From Acidovorax sp. 69 (GTDB lineage: Bacteria > Pseudomonadota > Gammaproteobacteria > Burkholderiales > Burkholderiaceae_C): a stretch of 64,000 nucleotides of DNA. The notes beneath the pieces were generated by a model. It saw only the letters and a program-made list of their open reading frames with translations, was not told where the DNA came from and searched no databases. This document shows positions 27,268 to 33,725 of this stretch, one piece after another. Location: NCBI RefSeq assembly GCF_002797445.1, contig NZ_PGEP01000001.1, positions 2,356,501 through 2,420,500 of the forward strand, given 5' to 3'. The position numbers and the translations under genes are program-made. The first letter of the stretch is position 1; each line of letters begins with the position of its first letter.

Positions 27268-28161
27268 ATGACCACCTCCACCAAATCGGAAACCGCCGCC
27301 AAAAAAGACGTCACCAAACTCCAGCGCGCCATCGTTGATGGGCTGGAGGACGTCAAGGCGCAAGACATCCAGGTCTTCAACACCGAGCATCTCTCGCCGC
27401 TGTTTGAACGGGTGATCGTGGCATCGGGCACTTCCAACCGCCAGACCAAGGCCCTGGCCGCCAGCGTGCGCGACGCGGTCAAAGAAGCCGGCTTCAACAA
27501 GCCGCGCATCGAAGGTGAAGACAACGGCGAATGGATCATCGTGGACTGCGGCGCCGCCGTGGCGCACATCATGCAGCCCGCCATCCGCCAGTACTACCGC
27601 CTGGAAGAGCTGTGGGGCGACACCCCGGTGCGCCTGAAGCTTGGTGCCGCCAAGCCCGTCTCCAGCGCTGCCACCGCGTTGGCTGAAAAGAAGTCGGCCC
27701 AGAAAGCCGCCAAGTCAGACGCGAAGTCTGCTGGCAAGGCCCCTGCCAAGAAGGCAGCTGCACCTGCGGTAGCCGCCCGGTCGGGCAAGGCCACGGTCAA
27801 GGCTGTTGCCAAATCAGCCCCCAAGCCTGCAGCCACAACAGCGAAACCTGCAGCCAAATCTGCTGGCAAGACCACAGCCAAAGCGCCGGCCAAAACCATC
27901 GCCAAGGCGCCAGCCAAGGCCCCGGTCCAACGCAGCAGCACTGCCAAGGCCGCACCGGCCAAGGCCACCGCAAAGCCCACCACGGCCGCCAAGAAGCCTG
28001 CGGCCCCCAAGGCCCCGATCAAGACCGTGGTGGTCAAGCCATCGGCCCCCCGCAGCAAGACCGCTGCTGCCGCCAAAACAGGCGCCAAGCCCGCCCCAGC
28101 AGCGCGCGGTGGTGCTGCCGCCGCCAAGCCTGTTGCCAAGAGGGCACCGGGCCGCAAGTGA
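27268..28161 (+). CDS. rsfS: Ribosomal silencing factor RsfS with histone-H1-like tail
   Basis: RsfS binds ribosomal protein uL14 and blocks joining of the subunits in poor nutrient conditions. The conserved domain lies at about residues 12-125 (LQRAIVDGLEDVKAQDIQVF; GEWIIVDCGAAVAHIM; YYRLEELWGD). Family members are usually 105-140 residues long. This one has 297 because of a C-terminal tail of about 165 residues made almost only of Lys, Ala, Pro, Thr and Ser in AKPAAK-type units. Such a tail resembles bacterial histone-H1-like proteins and would bind RNA or DNA. Its start ATG shares a base with the stop of a short upstream frame (TGATG), which suggests a lost upstream partner. Confidence 0.93.
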   Translation: MTTSTKSETAAKKDVTKLQRAIVDGLEDVKAQDIQVFNTEHLSPLFERVIVASGTSNRQTKALAASVRDAVKEAGFNKPRIEGEDNGEWIIVDCGAAVAHIMQPAIRQYYRLEELWGDTPVRLKLGAAKPVSSAATALAEKKSAQKAAKSDAKSAGKAPAKKAAAPAVAARSGKATVKAVAKSAPKPAATTAKPAAKSAGKTTAKAPAKTIAKAPAKAPVQRSSTAKAAPAKATAKPTTAAKKPAAPKAPIKTVVVKPSAPRSKTAAAAKTGAKPAPAARGGAAAAKPVAKRAPGRK

Positions 28162-28214
28162 CCGGAGCCTTGGCCCGTCGCTATTGCCTTGCTGCGCACA
28201 GCGCCTGACCTGCC

Positions 28215-28682
28215 ATGAAGCTGCTGATCGTGGCCGTGGGCCAGCGTGTGCCCGACTGGGCGCAGACGGCGTACGACGACTATGCCAAGCGGTTTCCGCC
28301 GGAGCTCAAAGTCGAGCTGAAAGCCGTCAAGACCGAACCGCGCGGCTCCAAGACGCTGGAGACGCTGTTCGCTGCTGAACGCGAGCGCATTGAAGCCGCC
28401 ATCCCCCGTGGCACCCGCGTGGTGGCGCTGGACGAACGCGGCACCAACCTCACCACCAAGGCCCTGGCCGAGCGGCTCAAGGGCTGGCAACTGGGTGGTG
28501 ATGACGTGGCGCTGGTCATTGGCGGCCCGGATGGGCTCGACCCCGCGTTCCGCCAGGGCGCGCACGAACGCATTCGCCTGTCAGACCTGACCTTGCCCCA
28601 CGCCATGGTGCGCGTGTTGCTCATTGAGCAGCTGTACCGCGCCTGGTCGGTCAATGCTGGGCACCCTTACCACCGTGAGTGA
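28215..28682 (+). CDS. rlmH: 23S rRNA pseudouridine1915 N3-methyltransferase
   Basis: This SPOUT-class methyltransferase modifies pseudouridine 1915 in helix 69 of 23S rRNA on assembled 70S ribosomes. The 155-residue length is standard. The SAM-binding knot is visible as LVIGGPDGL near residue 100, and the C-terminal [14 protein letters not shown] is conserved. Gene order rsfS-rlmH is widely conserved. Confidence 0.97.
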   Translation: MKLLIVAVGQRVPDWAQTAYDDYAKRFPPELKVELKAVKTEPRGSKTLETLFAAERERIEAAIPRGTRVVALDERGTNLTTKALAERLKGWQLGGDDVALVIGGPDGLDPAFRQGAHERIRLSDLTLPHAMVRVLLIEQLYRAWSVNAGHPYHRE

Positions 28683-28717
28683 GGTCGGTAGCGCGGTGTG
28701 GATGGTTTGCTCAGTTT

Positions 28718-28750
28718 TTTATAGCTACTAGCGCTTGATGGATAAGCGTC
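28718..28750 (+). repeat. Dispersed palindromic element, copy 5 (right end interrupted)
   Basis: TATAGCTACTAGCGCTTGAT then GGATAAGCG matches the family, but its right end meets the inverted end of a 165-bp element at 28751. This suggests insertion of that element into or beside the palindromic element. Confidence 0.65.
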
Positions 28751-28915
28751 AGGGAGCCTCTGAACGCATCACCGCGCCGTGTGCATCTGCGGACCCTGGC
28801 GGTCTGCGTTGTTGCAAATACTCGCAATAGCACCGGCTATTGCTGTGTTTTGCGCCTAGCAGCCCATCCCGAACCGCAGCGCACACTTGTCGCTCGATGC
28901 GTGCAGAGGCTCCCT
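28751..28915. mobile_element. MITE-like element with 20-bp inverted ends
   Basis: The left end AGGGAGCCTCTGAACGCATC (28751-28770) and the right end GATGCGTGCAGAGGCTCCCT (28896-28915) are inverted copies with 19 of 20 matches. The 165-bp element has no open frame of note. It holds an inner palindrome AATAGCACCGGCTATT near 28826-28841. Size, terminal symmetry and intergenic position fit a nonautonomous miniature transposable element. No target duplication is evident. Confidence 0.65.
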
Positions 28916-28942
28916 CCGCCGATTTAGATTCAAAATCCGTTC

Positions 28943-29557
28943 ATGCCCGACTTCATCTACCTTGCCTCCCAAAGCCCACGCCGTCGCCAACTGCTTGAAC
29001 AGCTGGGCGTGCGCCACGAACTGCTGTTGCCCAACGCAGACGGCGACGAGCCCGAAGACGCTGAAGCCATAGAGGTGATCTTGTCTGGCGAAGCGCCCAC
29101 GGCTTATGTCGAGCGCGTGACGGGCCTCAAGCTCGACGCTGCCGTGGCCCGGCGCGCTCGGCGCCAGTTGCCCGATGCGCCCATTCTTTGTTCTGACACC
29201 ACTGTGGCCCTGGGCCGCACCATCTACGGCAAGCCCGACGACACTGAACATGCAGCGCGCATGCTGGCCGAGCTGGCGGGGCACGAACACCGCGTGCTCA
29301 CGGCCGTGGCATTGCAGGTAGGCCCCAAGCGCCTGTCGGCGCTGTCGGTGTCGCGTGTGACCTTTGCCGCCATGACGCCTGCACAGATCGATGCGTACGT
29401 CGCCACCGGCGAGCCGCTCGGCAAGGCGGGGGCCTATGGAATACAAGGCCGGGCGGCGGCGTATGTCGAGCACCTGGCGGGCAGCTATTCGGGCATCATG
29501 GGGCTGCCCATGTACGAGACAGCGCAGCTGCTTCGTGCAGCGGGCTTTCAGATATGA
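28943..29557 (+). CDS. maf: Maf-family nucleotide pyrophosphatase
   Basis: This 204-residue house-cleaning enzyme hydrolyses modified or canonical nucleoside triphosphates. The N-terminal signature YLASQSPRRRQLLEQLG is intact. The catalytic Asp lies in ILCSDTTVALG, and GKPDDTEHAARMLAELAGHEHRVLTAV (two adjoining motifs) follows. KAGAYGIQGRAAAYVEHLAG near the C-terminus is typical. The substrate type (dTTP/UTP or 7-methyl-GTP) cannot be fixed with certainty. It lies between rlmH and rng as in other Burkholderiales. Confidence 0.95.
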   Translation: MPDFIYLASQSPRRRQLLEQLGVRHELLLPNADGDEPEDAEAIEVILSGEAPTAYVERVTGLKLDAAVARRARRQLPDAPILCSDTTVALGRTIYGKPDDTEHAARMLAELAGHEHRVLTAVALQVGPKRLSALSVSRVTFAAMTPAQIDAYVATGEPLGKAGAYGIQGRAAAYVEHLAGSYSGIMGLPMYETAQLLRAAGFQI

Positions 29558-29562
29558 ATCCC

Positions 29563-29625
29563 CCCTGAGTCGCCTGCGGCGCCTTCCCTCCCCAGGGGCC
29601 TGGCAAAGCCAGCTCCCCGGCGGCA
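29563..29625 (-). repeat. GC-rich palindromic repeat (REP-like), inverted copy
   Basis: On the minus strand GGGGAGGGAAGGCGCCGCAG, then GCGACTCAGGGGGG, resembles the copies at 8978-9034 and 37211-37275. It lies between maf and rng. Confidence 0.5.
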
Positions 29626-29691
29626 CTGGCCTGGCGCTGGGGTGTTTCGACAGGCAGCGAGAACGTTACCGATCCAAGAAAAGAAGAAGCC

Positions 29692-31182
29692 ATGCAACAA
29701 GACATCCTGATCAACTGGTCGCCCCAGGAAACCCGTGTGGCCGTGGTGGAGCATGGTGCGGTGCAAGAGCTGCACATCGAGCGCACGCTGGAGCGCGGCC
29801 TGGTGGGCAATGTCTACCTGGGCAAGGTGTCGCGGGTGCTGCCGGGCATGCAATCGGCCTTTATCGACATTGGCCTTGAGCGCGCGGCGTTTTTGCATGT
29901 GGCCGATGTCTGGCAGCGCCAGCCCGACGGCGAGCCGCCCGCATTTGCCCGCAAGAACGAGCCCCAGGTGCCCATTGAAAAGCAGGTGTTCGAGGGCCAG
30001 GCGCTCATGGTGCAGGTCATCAAGGACCCCATTGGCACCAAGGGCGCGCGCCTGTCCACGCAGATCAGCGTGGCGGGGCGGCTGCTGGTGTTTTTGCCGC
30101 AGGACGACCATGTGGGTGTGTCGCAGAAAATCCCGCCCGCCGAGCGCGACGCCCTGCGTGCGCGGCTCCAGGCGCTGGTGGGCGACAAGTCCACGGGCGG
30201 GGGCGGCGGCTTCATCCTGCGCACCAATGGCGAGGATTCGACCGACGCCGAGCTGGCCGAAGACATTGCCTACCTGCGCAAAACCTGGGCCCGCATCAAA
30301 GAGGCTTCGCTCAAGCTGCCCGCCATGTCGATCCTGCACCAGGACCTGGACCTGCTGCAGCGCGTGCTGCGCGACCTGGTGGGTGACCACACGCAGACCA
30401 TCCGCCTGGATTCGATGGAGCAGTTCCAGCGCCTGCGCGCCTTTGGGCAGGAATTCATGCCTGCCGCCTACGGCAAGCTGCAGCACTACAAGGGCGAGCG
30501 GCCCATTTTTGACCTCTACTCCATCGACGAAGAAGTGGCCAAGGCCCTGGGCCGCAGGGTGGACCTGAAATCGGGCGGCTACCTCATCGTGGACCAGACC
30601 GAGGCGCTCACCACCATCGACGTGAACACCGGCGGCTATGTGGGTGCGCGCAATTTCGACGACACCATCTTCAAGACCAACCTGGAGGCCGCGCAGGCCA
30701 TTGCCCGCCAACTGCGCTTGCGCAACCTGGGCGGGATCATCATTGTGGACTTCATCGACATGGTGCGCGACGACCACCAGCAGGCCGTGCTGGCGGAGTT
30801 CAAGAAGCAGCTGGCGCGCGACCGGGTCAAGACGATGTCGTCTGGCACGTTCTCGCAACTGGGCCTGGTGGAGATGACACGCAAGCGCACCCGCGAATCC
30901 CTGGCCCACATGCTGTGCGAGCCCTGCGAGGTGTGCCAGGGCAAGGGCAGCGTGAAGACCGCGCGCAGCGTCTGTTACGACGTCCTGCGCGAGATCCTGC
31001 GCGAAGCCCGCCAGTTCAACCCGCGCGAGTTCCGCGTGGTGGCCTCACCGCGGGTGGTGGAGCTGTTTCTCGATGAAGAAAGCCAGCACCTGGCGGGGCT
31101 CTCGGACTTCATCGGCAAACCGATCTCGCTGCAATCTGAAAGTGCGATGGGGCAAGAGCAGTACGACATCGTGCTGCTGTAG
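29692..31182 (+). CDS. rng: Ribonuclease G
   Basis: This endoribonuclease of the RNase E/G family matures the 5' end of 16S rRNA and takes part in mRNA decay. The 496 residues lack the long C-terminal scaffold of RNase E. The S1-like domain lies at about 35-125. The catalytic core has the metal-binding TIDVNTGGYVG near residue 308 and IVDFIDM near 352. The Zn-link cysteines are in CEPCEVCQGKG near residue 407. The start MQQDILINWSPQETRVAVV is conserved and has a purine-rich AAGAAGAAG upstream. Confidence 0.96.
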   Translation: MQQDILINWSPQETRVAVVEHGAVQELHIERTLERGLVGNVYLGKVSRVLPGMQSAFIDIGLERAAFLHVADVWQRQPDGEPPAFARKNEPQVPIEKQVFEGQALMVQVIKDPIGTKGARLSTQISVAGRLLVFLPQDDHVGVSQKIPPAERDALRARLQALVGDKSTGGGGGFILRTNGEDSTDAELAEDIAYLRKTWARIKEASLKLPAMSILHQDLDLLQRVLRDLVGDHTQTIRLDSMEQFQRLRAFGQEFMPAAYGKLQHYKGERPIFDLYSIDEEVAKALGRRVDLKSGGYLIVDQTEALTTIDVNTGGYVGARNFDDTIFKTNLEAAQAIARQLRLRNLGGIIIVDFIDMVRDDHQQAVLAEFKKQLARDRVKTMSSGTFSQLGLVEMTRKRTRESLAHMLCEPCEVCQGKGSVKTARSVCYDVLREILREARQFNPREFRVVASPRVVELFLDEESQHLAGLSDFIGKPISLQSESAMGQEQYDIVLL

Positions 31183-31213
31183 CTGGTTTCCCATCTGCAT
31201 GGCGAGTCAGGCG

Positions 31214-31822
31214 TCAGGCTTCGATCTGCATCGCCGGACGCGCCTGCACCCGTTCCAGCCAGGCCTGCACGTGCGGGTGCGCATTGACCGGCGCGCCCAG
31301 GTACACGCTGTAGCCCAGCACCGACCCCACGACCAGGTCCACCAGCGAATAGTCGGCACCCAGCATCCAGGGCTGCGCGGCCAGGCGAGCCTCCAGCACT
31401 TCCAACAGATCGTTCAGTCCGCGCATGGTGGCTTCCGCTTGGGCGGCGCTTCGCCAAACGGTCTCGCCCTGGGTCGCCACATGCAGGCGCCCCACCAACG
31501 CGCCGTAGGTCACATAGGACCAGGCGCACCACGACAGCGCCTGCAGTGCCTCGGGTGTGCCAGCGGCAGGCCACAGGCCCCGCTCCACGCCATACCGATG
31601 ACCCAGCCACAGATGGATGGCCAGGGCCTCGAACATGGGTGCGCCGTCCACCGTCAGGGTGGGCACCTTGCCGTTGGGGTTGAGGGCCAGATAGTCCGGG
31701 CGGTGTTGTTCGCCAGTGCGAATGTCGATCTTGACGCGTTCGTGGGGCACGCCCAGCTCGGCCAGGGCGCAGGCGATGGGGGTGGCGCTGGACATGGGGT
31801 GCCAGTAGAGGACGATGGACAT
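31214..31822 (-). CDS. Glutathione S-transferase family protein
   Basis: This 202-residue cytosolic protein has an N-terminal thioredoxin-like domain (IVLYWHPMSSATPIACALAE; cis-Pro in GKVPTLTVDG; glutathione-binding ALAIHLWL) and a helical C-terminal domain (MLGADYSLVDLVVGSVLGY). The Ser in the first motif could be the catalytic residue. The start at 31822 is the conserved MSIVLYWHP; the longer upstream frame would cross the promoter. It is divergent from a WYL-domain regulator 93 bases away, which probably controls it. Confidence 0.92.
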   Translation of the reverse strand: MSIVLYWHPMSSATPIACALAELGVPHERVKIDIRTGEQHRPDYLALNPNGKVPTLTVDGAPMFEALAIHLWLGHRYGVERGLWPAAGTPEALQALSWCAWSYVTYGALVGRLHVATQGETVWRSAAQAEATMRGLNDLLEVLEARLAAQPWMLGADYSLVDLVVGSVLGYSVYLGAPVNAHPHVQAWLERVQARPAMQIEA

Positions 31823-31860
31823 AAAAAGCTCCGAGGGGTGGTGGAAGAAAAGGTGGTGCC

Positions 31861-31909
31861 ACTGTAAGAACCATTGCGGACAGTTTTGGCCCTCAATGCG
31901 CATTACAGT
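31861..31909. promoter_or_regulatory. Inverted repeat between GST and regulator genes
   Basis: ACTGTAA (31861-31867) and TTACAGT (31903-31909) are a perfect 7-bp inverted pair centred 42 bp apart in the divergent promoter region; a further ACAGT lies at 31879. The four-turn spacing suits a dimeric or looping regulator such as the adjacent YafY-type protein. Confidence 0.45.
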
Positions 31910-31915
31910 CGCGCC

Positions 31916-32872
31916 ATGCTCACGTCATCGACCCGCCTGCTGCGTTTGCTCTCGTTGCTGCAGACCCGCAGCCACTGGATGGGGCCGGAACTGGCCGAGC
32001 GCTTGGAAGTGCACCCGCGCACCTTGCGGCGCGACATCGACCGCCTGCGCCAGCTGGGTTACCCCGTGCAGGCCAGCAGCGGGGTGGCGGGGGGTTATGC
32101 CTTCAGGGCCGGACAGGCGTTGCCGCCGTTGCTGCTGGATGACGACGAGGCGCTGGCCGTATCGATTGCGCTGCGCACCGCCACGGCGGGTGCGGTGGGC
32201 GGCATCGAAGAACCGGCCTTGCGCGCCTTGGTCAAGCTGGAGCAGGCCATGCCCGCCCGCCTGCGCCAGCAGGTAGATGCGCTGCGCTCCGCCATCTTGC
32301 CCATGGATCGTGCAGGGCCCGTGGTGGATGCCTCGCTGCTGGCCACACTCGCATCGGCCTGCCGTGACCAGGTGCGCCTGGCGTTCACATACGGCGACAG
32401 CCGGGGCCGCAGCGCCGAACGCAGCGTGGAACCTCAGGGTCTAGCCCACACCGGTCAACGCTGGTACTTGGTGGCGTGGGACTTGTTGCGGGAGGATTGG
32501 CGCACTTTCCGCATTGACCGCATCGTCGGAGCCCCCATGGTCGGCGCCCATTTCGCGCCCCGAATGTCGCCCGATGGTGGGGATCTGAAGGGGTATGTCT
32601 CGCGCTCGCTGGCCGTGGCCCCCTATGCAGAGCAGGCGCGCATTGTGTTGCACGCGCCCTTGTCAGAAGCGGTGCACCGCATTCCCCCGTCGGTCGGTGT
32701 CCTCAAGGCCTTGGATGCCGAGCGCTGTGTGCTGGAATGCGGCGCCCATTCGCTCGATACGCTGGTGTATTGGCTGGTGGTGTTGGACCTGGATTTTGAG
32801 GTGCTGGCCCCACAGGCGTTGAAGGACCGGCTGAAGGCGATTGGCGAGCGGGCCCTGCGCTGTGCACCCTGA
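31916..32872 (+). CDS. YafY-type transcriptional regulator (HTH-WYL)
   Basis: This 318-residue protein has an N-terminal winged helix (RLLRLLSLLQTRSHWMGPELAERL; EVHPRTLRRDIDRLRQLGYPV) and a WYL ligand-binding domain around residue 140-235 (VRLAFTYGD; GQRWYLVAWDLLREDWRTFRIDRI). A C-terminal WCX-like region follows. The start is taken at the ATG at 31916 because MLTSSTRLLRLL is the usual beginning. It is divergent from the GST gene, and the inverted repeat between them is the likely operator. Confidence 0.92.
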   Translation: MLTSSTRLLRLLSLLQTRSHWMGPELAERLEVHPRTLRRDIDRLRQLGYPVQASSGVAGGYAFRAGQALPPLLLDDDEALAVSIALRTATAGAVGGIEEPALRALVKLEQAMPARLRQQVDALRSAILPMDRAGPVVDASLLATLASACRDQVRLAFTYGDSRGRSAERSVEPQGLAHTGQRWYLVAWDLLREDWRTFRIDRIVGAPMVGAHFAPRMSPDGGDLKGYVSRSLAVAPYAEQARIVLHAPLSEAVHRIPPSVGVLKALDAERCVLECGAHSLDTLVYWLVVLDLDFEVLAPQALKDRLKAIGERALRCAP

Positions 32873-32893
32873 GAGAAAACAGGGCTTTCAGGC

Positions 32894-33604
32894 CTACGGC
32901 ACAAACCGATAGCCGATTCCCGCCTCGGTCACCAGGTGCCGGGGCATGGAGGCGTTCAACTCCACCTTCTTGCGCAGGTTGGCCAGGTGCACGCGCACGT
33001 AGTGGGTGTCCTCCGCGTGGCCCGGCCCCCACACGGCCTTGAGCAGTTGCTGGTGGGTGATCACGCGGTCGGGCTGGGACGCCAGGTGCGTGAGCAGCTT
33101 GTATTCGATGGGCGTGAGGTGCAGGGCCTCGCTGCCATGCCCTTCCGTGTGGCGCTCCACGGTGCGGCGAACCAGGTCCACGGTAATGGTGCCGAACTGG
33201 ATGACGGGAGTGGCTTCGGCGCCGGATGCCCGCTGGCTGCGCCGCAGCTGGGCGCGCACGCGGGCCATCAGCTCGCCCGATCCAAACGGCTTGACCAGGT
33301 AGTCGTCAGCCCCCGCATCCAGCGCCGCGATCTTGCTGGCCTCGGCGCTGCGGGCCGACAGCACGATGATAGGCATGGCCGACCAAGTGCGCAGGTCGCG
33401 GATCAAGTCAACGCCATCCCCATCGGGCAGCCCCAGGTCCAGCACCACCAGGTCGGGGCGGCGTGTGCCGGCTTCGATCAAGCCGCGCTGCAGGGTGGCG
33501 GCCTCGTGCACGGTGTGGCCTTCGGTCTCCAGCGTCAGGCGCACAAAGCGGCGGATGTCGGCTTCGTCTTCGACGATGAGGATGTGGGTGGGCAGATCGG
33601 TCAT
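32894..33604 (-). CDS. kdpE: Response regulator of potassium transport
   Basis: This OmpR-family DNA-binding response regulator activates the kdp operon when phosphorylated by KdpD. Of its 236 residues, the receiver domain (1-120) has acidic DEAD near 13, the phospho-acceptor Asp in LVVLDLGLPDG near 56, and Lys in DYLVKPF near 105. The winged-helix domain (about 135-236) has LTPIEYKLLTHLASQ and VRVHLANLRKKVE. It lies downstream of kdpD with a 120-bp gap holding an inverted repeat. Confidence 0.96.
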   Translation of the reverse strand: MTDLPTHILIVEDEADIRRFVRLTLETEGHTVHEAATLQRGLIEAGTRRPDLVVLDLGLPDGDGVDLIRDLRTWSAMPIIVLSARSAEASKIAALDAGADDYLVKPFGSGELMARVRAQLRRSQRASGAEATPVIQFGTITVDLVRRTVERHTEGHGSEALHLTPIEYKLLTHLASQPDRVITHQQLLKAVWGPGHAEDTHYVRVHLANLRKKVELNASMPRHLVTEAGIGYRFVP

Positions 33605-33624
33605 GGCATGGATGCTAGGGTGTC

Positions 33625-33725
33625 ATTCCGTTTCCAAATTCTCCGTGTCGTTGTTGCTTCGCCTTGCCGTGCTACAGCACTGTCTGCGGCTTCGCGCCTA
33701 GACAAGAATGATATGGAAACAGAAT
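33625..33725. repeat. 101-bp stretch bounded by imperfect inverted repeats
   Basis: ATTCCGTTTCCAAAT (33625-33639) and ATATGGAAACAGAAT (33711-33725) pair with 13 of 15 matches and bracket nearly the whole gap between kdpD and kdpE. The inner part is GC-rich with CGAAG units. It could be a small repeat element or an mRNA stem separating the two reading frames. Confidence 0.45.
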
